Of a stretch of DNA of 7,413 bases, positions 1 through 6,183 are shown piece after piece. Each line of letters begins with the position of its first letter. The stretch's first letter is position 1. A program made the translations under genes and the position numbers. The notes beneath the pieces are model-generated. The model saw only the letters and a list, made by a program, of their open reading frames with translations, was not told the DNA's origin and did no database searches. The stretch is from an uncultured Marinosulfonomonas sp. GTDB lineage: Bacteria; Pseudomonadota; Alphaproteobacteria; Rhodobacterales; Rhodobacteraceae. The stretch spans positions 1 through 7,413 of the forward strand of contig CAMZKY010000043.1 of NCBI GenBank assembly GCA_947311455.1, in the 5' to 3' direction.

Positions 1-1248
1 ACGATCCGTATCCAGCGGATAGGCCCGCGCCACATCAGGCACTTCACCAGCCGTCACCACGTTCGAGGCCTCGCCCCCACAAAGATCAAGGATCATTTGT
101 GTGGCCAGTTCAATCGCGGGCGCGTTAAACGCCGGATCAATACCGCGTTCATTGCGATAGCGCGCGTCTGAATTTACTTTTAGGGCACGACCTGTTTTAG
201 CAACCTGAATGGTTTCCCAAACCGCCGCCTCAAGGAACACATTGGTGGTATCGCTCGTGCAACCCGTAGCCAAACCGCCCATAATGCCGGCAATACTTTC
301 CACGCCGTTGTCATCGGAAATCACCACCATGCCCGCGTCAAACGTGTATTCTTTATCGTCCAACGCGACCAGTGTTTCGCCGCCTTTGGCGCGGTGAACC
401 CGCAGATCACCCGCAATTTTATCAGCATCAAACACATGCAGCGGACGGTTCATATCGATGGTGAAAAAGTTGGTGATATCCACCAGCGCCGAAATCGGAC
501 GCAAGCCAATAGCGCGCAACCGTTGTTGCAGCCATTCAGGCGACGGGCCGTTTTTCACGCCTTTGATCATCCGGCCCATGAACACTTCACAGCCGTTTTC
601 GCGTGTGTCGTCGTCAATGGTAACGTTGATCGGGCTGTCAAATGTACCCTCAACCTTTGCGGTTTTCGCAGGCTTTAACGCGCCAAGCCCCCGCGCCACC
701 AAATCGCGCGCAATCCCGCGCACGCCCAGTGCATCGGGGCGGTTTGGCGTGATGGCGATATCAATCACAGGGTCAACCTTGGACGGGTCATTCACTGCCA
801 GCCAATCGACAAATTTCTGGCCAACCTCGCCGGACGGCAATTCAATGATGCCGTTGTGTTCATCCGACAATTCCAGCTCTTTTTCCGAGGCCATCATGCC
901 AAAGCTTTCAACGCCGCGGATTTTGCCAACCTTAATGGTAATATCCAGCCCCGGAATATACATGCCCGGTTTGCACACCACGACGGTAATGCCTTCGCGC
1001 GCGTTCGGGGCGCCGCAAATGATTTGCTGCGTGCCATCGTCGGTTTCAACCGAACACACCCGCAAACGATCGGCGTCTGGGTGCTTTTCGGCCTTAACCA
1101 CCTTACCAAGGGTGAAATCGCCCAAGGTATCGGCGGGGTTAATCACCTCTTCCACTTCCAATCCAAGATCGGTCAGGGCGTAAACAATTTCGTCCAGCGT
1201 CGCGTCTGTTTCGATATGCTCTTTCAGCCAGCTTAGTGTAAATTTCAT
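1..1248 (-). CDS. pheT: Phenylalanyl-tRNA synthetase beta subunit (N-terminal part, runs off the left edge)
   Basis: Beta subunit of the cytoplasmic alpha2-beta2 enzyme (EC 6.1.1.20) that charges tRNA-Phe. The beta chain carries the tRNA-binding and editing modules. The visible 416 codons begin MKFTLSWLKEH. A tRNA-binding OB-fold domain follows at about residues 39-150 (KHPDADRLRVC, then ICGAPNAREG). Next is the conserved segment ITPNRPDALGVRGIARDL at 167-184. The B3/B4 editing domain spans about 210-385 and includes RPLHVFDADKI (268-278) and NSDARYRNERGIDP (359-372). The B5 domain would begin near the edge. Full-length proteins are about 800 residues, so roughly half is missing; this is a window cut, as no stop interrupts the frame. 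The start is set by an ATGA overlap with the upstream ASCH gene and by a GAGGAC Shine-Dalgarno about 6 bases upstream. The identification is secure. Confidence 0.97.
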   Translation of the reverse strand, partial: MKFTLSWLKEHIETDATLDEIVYALTDLGLEVEEVINPADTLGDFTLGKVVKAEKHPDADRLRVCSVETDDGTQQIICGAPNAREGITVVVCKPGMYIPGLDITIKVGKIRGVESFGMMASEKELELSDEHNGIIELPSGEVGQKFVDWLAVNDPSKVDPVIDIAITPNRPDALGVRGIARDLVARGLGALKPAKTAKVEGTFDSPINVTIDDDTRENGCEVFMGRMIKGVKNGPSPEWLQQRLRAIGLRPISALVDITNFFTIDMNRPLHVFDADKIAGDLRVHRAKGGETLVALDDKEYTFDAGMVVISDDNGVESIAGIMGGLATGCTSDTTNVFLEAAVWETIQVAKTGRALKVNSDARYRNERGIDPAFNAPAIELATQMILDLCGGEASNVVTAGEVPDVARAYPLDTDR

Positions 1249-1685
1249 TTTGTGTCCTCGTCCGGCTTGATTTCTCGTCCAATCAGATTTTCGACTACTT
1301 CGAAAAACTCGAATACCAATTTCATTTCGGGATCAAACCCGCCATTACGCGCGAAATGCGCCTCGCGGGCTTTGCGCCAATCGGGCAAGGTTTCATGCTC
1401 GCCCTCGGCCATCGCCATCCGTAAGGTGACTTCATTAAACGGCAGGGTTTTCACCGATATTGTTTTGATCACCACCGCAGGCGTGCCGTCCCAATTGGCA
1501 ATGATATCACAACGCCCGACCTTGGGCATGGTGGTTGGATCACCACCAAATTCCGCCAGCGCCGCGCATTGCGCGTGCTTAACCTTGGAGCGCACCAGCG
1601 CAATCAGTTTGGCCGAGGATTTTGCATTATGGCCCAGCTTAAAGGTGCCCGCACCGGGGTAGGTTTCTTGCAGGTCTTCGATCAT
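1245..1685 (-). CDS. ASCH-domain protein encoded between pheS and pheT
   Basis: A 146-residue soluble protein that I assign to the ASCH (ASC-1 homology) superfamily, a PUA-like beta-barrel fold associated with RNA or modified-nucleoside binding. The support is the C-terminal signature: AEGEHETLPDWRKAREAHF at 93-111, followed by FDPEMKLVFEFFEVVENL at 117-134. This matches the family pattern of Glu-Gly-Glu, Trp-Arg, His-x-Phe and a final hydrophobic strand. An N-terminal KLGHNAKSSAKLIALVRS stretch and a central strand region (CDIIANWDGTPAVVI, 59-73) fit the barrel. No signal peptide or membrane segment is seen. Its ATG overlaps the pheS stop (ATGA), and its TGA overlaps the pheT ATG in the same way, so it is probably made by translational coupling with the synthetase. 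Its substrate is unknown. Some ASCH proteins are nucleases or acetylcytidine amidohydrolases, but I cannot assign either activity here. The weak independent Shine-Dalgarno also argues for coupling. Confidence 0.85.
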   Translation of the reverse strand: MIEDLQETYPGAGTFKLGHNAKSSAKLIALVRSKVKHAQCAALAEFGGDPTTMPKVGRCDIIANWDGTPAVVIKTISVKTLPFNEVTLRMAMAEGEHETLPDWRKAREAHFARNGGFDPEMKLVFEFFEVVENLIGREIKPDEDTK

Positions 1686-2755
1686 TTACTTAACCCGCCA
1701 TGCAGTGTTGGCATATCCAGCGCGCTAAACCCGTAGTGGCGCAGCCAGCGTAGATCGCTGTCAAAGAACGCGCGCAGATCGGGGATGCCATATTTCAGCA
1801 TCGCAATCCGGTCGATCCCCATGCCAAAGGCAAAGCCCTGCCATTTGTCGGGATCAATACCGCCGGCCGACAGCACCTTGGGGTGCATCATGCCGCTGCC
1901 CAGAATTTCCATCCAGTCATCACCTTCGCCCACTTTAAGCTGGCCATTATCCCACGAACAGCGCAGATCAACTTCGGCACTGGGTTCCGTGAATGGAAAG
2001 TGGCTGGCGCGGAATCGCAGTTCCACGTTATCAACCTCGAAAAACGCACGGCAGAATTCTTCTAGAACCCATTTCAGATTGGCCATGGAAATGTCTTTGC
2101 CAATCGCCATGCCCTCAACCTGATGGAACATCGGTGTGTGCGTTTGGTCATAGTCACTGCGATAAACACGCCCGGGCGCGATCACCCGAATGGGTGCGCC
2201 GGTTTTTTCCATGGCGCGGATTTGCACGGGGGATGTGTGGGTGCGCAGCACATGCGGGGCGCGCTCATCGTCTTTGTCGCGGTGCATGTAGAACGTATCA
2301 AATTCCTGACGCGCGGGATGATGCGGCGGGATGTTCAGCGCATCAAAATTATACCAGTCATTTTCGATCTGCGGCCCTTCGGCCACGGCAAAGCCCATAT
2401 CGGCAAAAATCGCGGTGACTTCCTCGGTCACTTGGGAAACCGGATGAATACTGCCCTGCCCGCGCAGGCGCGACGGCAAGGTTACGTCCAACCATTCAGT
2501 GCGCAGACGTTCATCAAGCGCGGCATCCGCCAGCCCTGCTTTTTTCGCCGCCAGTGCTGAATTGATCTCGTTCTTCAGCGCGTTCAGCTTTGGGCCGGCT
2601 TCTTTGCGCTCCTCTGGCGTCATCTTGCCAAGCTCGCGCATTTTCAGAGAAACTTCGCCCTTTTTGCCAACAGCCTGCACGCGCAAATCCTCAAGCGAGG
2701 ATTCGTCAGCCGCATTGGCGATTGCGTCAATATATTTTTGTCTTAGCGCGTCCAT
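1682..2755 (-). CDS. pheS: Phenylalanyl-tRNA synthetase alpha subunit
   Basis: Catalytic alpha subunit of phenylalanyl-tRNA synthetase; it activates Phe with ATP and transfers it to tRNA-Phe together with PheT. The 357 residues are a normal full length. An N-terminal coiled-coil arm covers about 1-85 (rich in Lys, Glu and Leu). The class II core follows: EGPQIENDWYNFDALNIP at 126-143, RTHTSPVQIR at 171-180, motif 2 FRASHFPFTEPSAEVD at 248-263, and motif 3 GMGIDRIAMLKYGIPDLR at 311-328. Ala309 in GFAFGMG corresponds to E. coli Ala294 in the Phe pocket, so the pocket looks wild type. The start has an AAGGAA Shine-Dalgarno (2762-2767) 6 bases upstream. The stop TGA overlaps the ATG of the ASCH gene. 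The gene lies 113 bases after rplT, with an intrinsic terminator in between. I see no convincing promoter in the roughly 50 bases after that terminator. Confidence 0.98.
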   Translation of the reverse strand: MDALRQKYIDAIANAADESSLEDLRVQAVGKKGEVSLKMRELGKMTPEERKEAGPKLNALKNEINSALAAKKAGLADAALDERLRTEWLDVTLPSRLRGQGSIHPVSQVTEEVTAIFADMGFAVAEGPQIENDWYNFDALNIPPHHPARQEFDTFYMHRDKDDERAPHVLRTHTSPVQIRAMEKTGAPIRVIAPGRVYRSDYDQTHTPMFHQVEGMAIGKDISMANLKWVLEEFCRAFFEVDNVELRFRASHFPFTEPSAEVDLRCSWDNGQLKVGEGDDWMEILGSGMMHPKVLSAGGIDPDKWQGFAFGMGIDRIAMLKYGIPDLRAFFDSDLRWLRHYGFSALDMPTLHGGLSK

Positions 2756-2803
2756 CAGACATTCCTTATCTATCTTTAGGCCCTACGATCACGCAGCAAC
2801 CCC

Positions 2804-2841
2804 AAACAAAAAGCCGCGAGACCCACTTGGGCCCGCGGCTT
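2804..2841 (-). terminator. Intrinsic terminator or attenuator between rplT and pheS
   Basis: Read on the minus strand, AAGCCGCG (2841-2834) pairs perfectly with CGCGGCTT (2818-2811). A smaller inner CCC/GGG pairing (2822-2824 with 2829-2831) closes a 4-base loop. A T-rich tract, TTTTTGTTT, follows at 2812-2804. This is a standard rho-independent terminator placed 27 bases after the rplT stop. It should end, or partly end, the rpmI-rplT transcript before pheS. Leakiness would give a simple way to make less synthetase than ribosomal protein. No Phe-rich leader peptide of the pheM type is visible. Confidence 0.85.
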
Positions 2842-2868
2842 CTTTAATTTCTAAAATCCAATCGCGGA

Positions 2869-3234
2869 TTAAGCAGCGAGCGCGGCCTGAGCCTTTTCAA
2901 CGATCGCTGTAAAGGCGTCTGGCTCATGCACGGCAAGATCGGCCAGAACCTTACGGTCAACTTCGATACCGGCAAGTGACAGGCCATTGATGAAACGCGA
3001 GTATGTCAGCGCTTCGTCATGGGCGCGCACGGCGGCGTTGATCCGCTGGATCCAAAGCGCGCGGAAATTACGCTTACGAACTTTGCGGTCACGTGTTGCG
3101 TATTGGTTTGCTTTATCAACCGATTGGGTTGCTGTGCGGAAAAGACGGCTGCGGGCACCATAATGGCCTTTGGCGGCTTTGATAACTTTTTTGTGGCGAC
3201 GGCTGGTTACTGGGCCGGATGTTGTTCTTGACAT
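2869..3234 (-). CDS. rplT: 50S ribosomal protein L20
   Basis: Large-subunit ribosomal protein L20, needed early in 50S assembly and bound to 23S rRNA. The 121 residues match the usual 115-125. The basic N-terminal extension (SRRHKKVIKAAKGHYGARSR, 11-30) and the helical core containing RKRNFRALWIQRINAAVR (53-70) are characteristic, as is the LAGIEVDRKVLADLA segment near 91-105. The start has a strong AAGGAG Shine-Dalgarno (3243-3248) that overlaps the rpmI TAA stop; the genes are 12 bases apart and clearly co-transcribed. In E. coli and Bacillus subtilis L20 represses its own operon by binding the leader. A candidate leader structure exists here upstream of rpmI, but L20 binding is inference. 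infC is not adjacent, unlike in E. coli. Confidence 0.98.
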   Translation of the reverse strand: MSRTTSGPVTSRRHKKVIKAAKGHYGARSRLFRTATQSVDKANQYATRDRKVRKRNFRALWIQRINAAVRAHDEALTYSRFINGLSLAGIEVDRKVLADLAVHEPDAFTAIVEKAQAALAA

Positions 3235-3246
3235 ATCAAATTCTCC

Positions 3247-3447
3247 TTAGCGCGCGTATGGCATCATTGACTTGATGATTTTCGCATCAGGTGCTGACAA
3301 CGTGGTTGTGCCACGCGCGTTGCGCAGGAACTTGTTTGAGCGTTTGATCATACCGTGGCGTTTGCCAGCTTGGCCTGCTTTAACGTGGCCATTGGCCGTC
3401 ACTTTGAACCGTTTTTTACAGCTCGATTTTGTCTTCATCTTTGGCAT
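3247..3447 (-). CDS. rpmI: 50S ribosomal protein L35
   Basis: Large-subunit ribosomal protein L35, 66 residues, the normal length. The start MPKMKTKSSCKKRFKVTANG and the short PDAKIIKSMMPYAR end are diagnostic; the protein is strongly basic throughout. An AGGAGA Shine-Dalgarno lies at 3453-3458, 5 bases before the ATG, and is preceded by a hairpin-capable leader (3450-3469). A good promoter is seen at 3523-3551. It is the first gene of the rpmI-rplT unit and shares its stop codon bases with the rplT Shine-Dalgarno. Confidence 0.98.
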   Translation of the reverse strand: MPKMKTKSSCKKRFKVTANGHVKAGQAGKRHGMIKRSNKFLRNARGTTTLSAPDAKIIKSMMPYAR

Positions 3448-3449
3448 TT

Positions 3450-3469
3450 CCGTCTCCTATTTTAGGCGG
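3450..3469 (-). promoter_or_regulatory. rpmI leader hairpin covering the Shine-Dalgarno
   Basis: On the minus strand, CCGCCTA (3469-3463), loop AAA (3462-3460), then TAGG (3459-3456), a 3-base AGA bulge (3455-3453) and CGG (3452-3450) can fold into a 7-base-pair hairpin ending 2 bases before the rpmI ATG. Both halves of the AGGAGA Shine-Dalgarno fall in the stem or the bulge. This could limit translation initiation and allow feedback by a ribosomal protein. The pairing is visible in the sequence; the function is inference. Confidence 0.4.
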
Positions 3470-3474
3470 TTGAC

Positions 3475-3524
3475 GCACGACTCGGCATGCCTAATGGCCG
3501 GACGCGCGGAATTCAGAGTCGTGC
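3475..3524. repeat. 9-bp perfect inverted repeat around the rpmI start region
   Basis: GCACGACTC at 3475-3483 is matched by GAGTCGTGC at 3516-3524, a perfect 9-base inverted repeat with a 32-base spacer. The arm at 3516-3524 touches the -10 element and the predicted start site; the other arm is in the leader. The arm centres are 41 bases apart, close to four helical turns. If the predicted start is right, only one arm is transcribed, so a DNA-level (operator-like) role fits better than an RNA stem. An 8-base palindrome, GGCATGCC (3484-3491), directly adjoins the leader arm. Confidence 0.45.
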
Positions 3525-3551
3525 TATAGGGTGCATTCCCGAGTATGACAA
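3523..3551 (-). promoter_or_regulatory. Sigma-70-type promoter of rpmI-rplT
   Basis: On the minus strand, TTGTCA (3551-3546; 5 of 6 with the TTGACA consensus) is separated by exactly 17 bases from TATAGC (3528-3523; 4 of 6 with TATAAT). Transcription would start near 3516, giving a leader of about 68 bases before the rpmI ATG. The promoter lies just beyond the stop of the small membrane protein gene (3574). No T-tract terminator is seen in between, so read-through from pyk could also reach rpmI. Confidence 0.65.
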
Positions 3552-3573
3552 GGGAAAACCGCGCAAATCGGGG

Positions 3574-3819
3574 CTAAAGGATATATTTTCCGATCACCCT
3601 GAAAAAAGCCTCGGGAATATCGATAATGGCCGCCAGAATGGTTTCACCGTTTATCGGAACCTCGCGCAATACAAGTGCCGTCGCAAACAGTATTATCCCA
3701 ACCAAAATCATAATAAACGACGAACGTGAAAACCTGTTTTCGGAAAACGCGTTAAGGATTGCCGGAATCGAAAAACCGGCAATCAAAACACCTGCGACAA
3801 TCAATATATCATTGTCCAT
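3574..3819 (-). CDS. Small two-helix membrane protein, function unknown
   Basis: An 81-residue protein with two predicted transmembrane helices: about residues 4-24 (DILIVAGVLIAGFSIPAILN) and 33-51 (SFIMILVGIILFATALVL). A short basic loop (ENRFSRS) joins them, and an amphipathic tail ends DIPEAFFRVIGKYIL. With loop Arg/Lys favouring the inside, both ends would face the periplasm, but the topology is uncertain. The gene begins 29 bases after the pyk stop with a GAGGG ribosome site (3825-3829), so it is probably the second gene of the pyk transcript. I recall similar small proteins near pyk/rpmI in Rhodobacterales, but I know of no function and assign none. The consistent hydrophobic pattern, ribosome site and tight packing argue that it is real. 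Confidence 0.8.
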   Translation of the reverse strand: MDNDILIVAGVLIAGFSIPAILNAFSENRFSRSSFIMILVGIILFATALVLREVPINGETILAAIIDIPEAFFRVIGKYIL

Positions 3820-3848
3820 TCAGACCCTCACATCCCCTAACGAGATTA

Positions 3849-5291
3849 TCACTCTTCGGGCGCGTAAATCAAGCGTTCATCACAAGGCGCGACCCTAAGG
3901 ATGTTTGTGGTGCCGGTTACGTTAAACGGCAGCCCCGCCGTGACCACGATTTTGTCAGACTCTTCGGCAAAGCCCAAATCCATGGCCCCGCGTGCCGCGG
4001 CCAGAACAGCCGATTTAAAGCGGTCAACCTTATCTGCAATCACGCAATTCACGCCCCAGTTCAGGCACAACCGACGGGCAGTTTCTGGAACTGGTGTTAA
4101 GGCAATAATCGGCACACTCGGACGTTCACGGGCGGTTAACGAAGCTGTGGTGCCCGATTGGGTAAAGCAGCAAATCGCCTTGATTTCTGTGGATTCCGCA
4201 ATTTCACGTGCCGCAGAAACAATGCCGTCCGCAACCGATCTGCGATCTATGCGGCGGGAGGATTCAATAATTTCACGGTATGTCGGATCAAGCTCAACCT
4301 CGACCGCAACATCATTCATTACCGTCACGGCCTCAACAGGATAGCTCCCTGCGGCGGATTCCGCTGACAACATCACCGCATCCGCACCTTCATAAATCGC
4401 CTGTGCAACATCGGAAACCTCGGCGCGGGTTGGCACTGGGGCTTCGATCATGCTTTCCATCATTTGGGTGGCCACGATCACGGGCTTGCCAACTTTGCGA
4501 CAGCCACGGATCAATTGCTTTTGGATCGACGGCACGTTTTGCACTGGCAATTCCACACCCAAATCACCACGGGCAACCATAATGCCATCCGACACATCAA
4601 GAATTTCTTGAAACGCATCAACCGCAGCTGGTTTTTCGATTTTTGACAAGATAGCCGCGCGGCCCTGGGCCAATTCGCGAGCTTCGAGCACATCTTCGGG
4701 CCGCTGCACAAAACTAAGGCCAAGCCAATCAACACCCAGTCCACAAACAAATTCCAGATCTTTACGGTCTTTCTCGGACAGCGCCGCAACCGGCAGCACC
4801 ACGTCGGGAACATTCACCCCTTTGCGATTGGAAATCGTGCCACCAACAACGACGGTACAATCGGCGAAATCATCGCCACAGCCTTCGACTTTCAGTTCAA
4901 GTTTGCCATCATTCACCAACAAGGTTGACCCTGGTTCAAGGGCTTGAAAAATTTCTTTATGCGGCAGGCAAACCCGCGTGTGATCGCCTGGTGTAGGATC
5001 AAGATCAAAGCGGAAATCCTGCCCGTCTTCGATTTCGGCGGCGCCGGCAATAAACTCGCCACAGCGCAGTTTTGGCCCCTGAAGATCGGCCAGAATGGCA
5101 ATCGGGGTGTTCAGATCTTTTTCGATTTGACGGATAATACCGTGGCGCACACGGATTTCTTCGTGGCTGCCGTGGCTCATATTCAGGCGAAACACATCTG
5201 CGCCAGCCTCGAATAAGTTGCGGATCATTTCATAGTCATCGGATGCTGGCCCTAGCGTAGCCACGATTTTTACATTGCGTAGGCGTCTCAT
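3849..5291 (-). CDS. pyk: Pyruvate kinase
   Basis: Converts phosphoenolpyruvate and ADP to pyruvate and ATP (EC 2.7.1.40), the last step of glycolysis, in the cytoplasm as a homotetramer. The 480 residues are full length. The start KIVATLGPAS (8-17) and RLNMSHG (35-41) carry the ATP and PEP contacts. The B domain covers about 72-155. The active-site signature ILSKIEKP has catalytic Lys217 and metal ligand Glu219. The second metal ligand is Asp243 in ARGDLG, and Thr275 lies in VATQMMESM. PTRAEVSDVAQAIYEGADAV follows at 287-306, and the C-terminal regulatory domain covers about 340-480. At the monovalent-cation site Leu70, Gln71 and Lys74 replace the Thr, Lys and Glu of K+-dependent enzymes, which suggests activity without K+. 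The start has a GAGG site (5296-5299). A 10-base palindrome (GGCCGCGGCC, 5330-5339) lies in the upstream region. Downstream, the small membrane protein gene follows closely. Confidence 0.98.
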   Translation of the reverse strand: MRRLRNVKIVATLGPASDDYEMIRNLFEAGADVFRLNMSHGSHEEIRVRHGIIRQIEKDLNTPIAILADLQGPKLRCGEFIAGAAEIEDGQDFRFDLDPTPGDHTRVCLPHKEIFQALEPGSTLLVNDGKLELKVEGCGDDFADCTVVVGGTISNRKGVNVPDVVLPVAALSEKDRKDLEFVCGLGVDWLGLSFVQRPEDVLEARELAQGRAAILSKIEKPAAVDAFQEILDVSDGIMVARGDLGVELPVQNVPSIQKQLIRGCRKVGKPVIVATQMMESMIEAPVPTRAEVSDVAQAIYEGADAVMLSAESAAGSYPVEAVTVMNDVAVEVELDPTYREIIESSRRIDRRSVADGIVSAAREIAESTEIKAICCFTQSGTTASLTARERPSVPIIALTPVPETARRLCLNWGVNCVIADKVDRFKSAVLAAARGAMDLGFAEESDKIVVTAGLPFNVTGTTNILRVAPCDERLIYAPEE

Positions 5292-5391
5292 TTTGCCTCG
5301 TTTCCTTATAATTTCATCATTTATCAGTGGGCCGCGGCCTATATGATTGAAAATTTGCGTGAATTCAACTGGTGCTTTCCTGTTGTGCGAC

Positions 5392-5410
5392 CTATTTACA
5401 TGCTAAATAG
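5392..5410. promoter_or_regulatory. Operator-like inverted repeat in the pyk / amidohydrolase divergent region
   Basis: CTATTTA (5392-5398), spacer CATGC, TAAATAG (5404-5410) is a perfect 7-5-7 inverted repeat. It starts 39 bases upstream of the plus-strand gene at 5431 and lies about 100 bases upstream of the pyk ATG, within the only gap between the two divergent units (5292-5430). Both strands carry a TG-preceded A/T-rich hexamer here, so it may overlap a -10 element of the plus-strand operon; matches to -35 are poor on both sides. It could bind a dimeric regulator. The symmetry is seen directly; the role is inference. Confidence 0.4.
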
Positions 5411-5430
5411 ATGAACAATGTAATAAGGCC

Positions 5431-6168
5431 ATGACTTATCAACCGTTTTATATCCACGGCGCACAACGCCCTTCGCGCTGGTTAATCACCGCCGACCACG
5501 CTGCGAATACTGTTCCTGCCGCTGTAAACAACGGTGATCTGGGGATGCCGGCCACAGACATGGCGCGCCATATTGCCTACGATCCCGGATCATCCGCTGT
5601 GGCCAAACATCTGGCCGAATTGCTGGATTGCCCGATGATTGAAAGCAATTTTTCACGCTTGGTGATTGATGCAAATCGTGGTGAGGACGACCCAACGTTG
5701 CTGATGAAGCTTTCGGACGGAAGCATCATTCCAGCCAATCGTGATGCCGATGACAACGAACGCAAGCGCCGACTTACTGCCTTTCATCAGCCCTATCATG
5801 ATGCGCTGGAAGCCCTGGCTACCCGCCAGGACAATACCATCTTGATCCCAATCCACAGCTTTACGCGTCAATACGGAAGTCACCCGCCGCGCCCGTGGCA
5901 TATCGGTGTATTATATCCAAAAGACAATCGTTTCGCTTCACCGCTCATTGCCCGTTTGAAACGCGAACCTGATCTATGCGTTGGCGACAACGAGCCCTAC
6001 CTTGGCTATTTGCCTGGCGATTCTGTTGATCGCCATGCAACCGCACACGGCCATATGAATGCGCTGATTGAAATCCGCAACGATCTGATCCAAACCGAAG
6101 CCCAACAATACGACTGGGCTAAACGCCTAGCACCAATCCTGCAGGCCACACTTGCCGACATCGAATAG
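5431..6168 (+). CDS. N-formylglutamate amidohydrolase-family protein
   Basis: A 245-residue soluble enzyme of the FGase family (Pfam N-formylglutamate amidohydrolase), metal-dependent hydrolases of which HutG-type members release glutamate and formate from N-formylglutamate in histidine breakdown. Visible family motifs are TADHAAN (20-26), HIAYDPG (47-53), FSRLVIDANRGEDDPTL (74-90), IPIHSFT (139-145), RPWHIGVLYP (154-163), NEPY (187-190) and DSVDRH...ALIEIRNDLI (197-220). His23, His142 and the acidic residues near 51 and 197-201 are likely metal or active-site positions, by analogy only. There is no signal peptide. No other histidine-utilisation genes are in view, so the true substrate may be another formylated or acylated amino acid. 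It is the first gene of a three-gene operon, with 15 bases to the next. Its ribosome site is weak (AAGG at 5425-5428, only 2 bases from the ATG). Confidence 0.9.
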   Translation: MTYQPFYIHGAQRPSRWLITADHAANTVPAAVNNGDLGMPATDMARHIAYDPGSSAVAKHLAELLDCPMIESNFSRLVIDANRGEDDPTLLMKLSDGSIIPANRDADDNERKRRLTAFHQPYHDALEALATRQDNTILIPIHSFTRQYGSHPPRPWHIGVLYPKDNRFASPLIARLKREPDLCVGDNEPYLGYLPGDSVDRHATAHGHMNALIEIRNDLIQTEAQQYDWAKRLAPILQATLADIE

Positions 6169-6183
6169 ATCAAAGGAAAGACC

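Noticed and set aside
458..1183. 241-codon plus-strand open frame
   Set aside because: It lies wholly antisense to pheT, whose residues match the family throughout. Its own composition (Ser/Thr/Pro-rich) is typical of a shadow frame.
2123..2560. 145-codon plus-strand open frame
   Set aside because: Antisense to the pheS catalytic core, with no family resemblance.
2768..2803. Candidate pheS promoter (TTGCTG, 17 bases, AAGATA on the minus strand)
   Set aside because: The -10 matches only 2 of 6 bases and would leave a leader too short for comfort, so I do not call it.
3901..4344. 147-codon plus-strand open frame
   Set aside because: Antisense to the C-terminal part of pyk, with no ribosome site or recognisable motif.
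4511..4813. 100-codon minus-strand open frame inside pyk
   Set aside because: It is an out-of-frame reading of the pyk coding strand; the in-frame protein has all the catalytic residues.
5340..5375. Candidate pyk promoter (TTGAAT with CATATA or TATAGG on the minus strand)
   Set aside because: Spacing is 17 with a poor -10 or 19 with a better one. It is plausible but not strong enough to annotate.
5411..5434. Seven-codon upstream frame (MNNVIRP) whose stop overlaps the amidohydrolase ATG
   Set aside because: The ATGA overlap is tempting as a coupled leader peptide, but there is no ribosome site before it and no regulatory codon run. Chance is likely.
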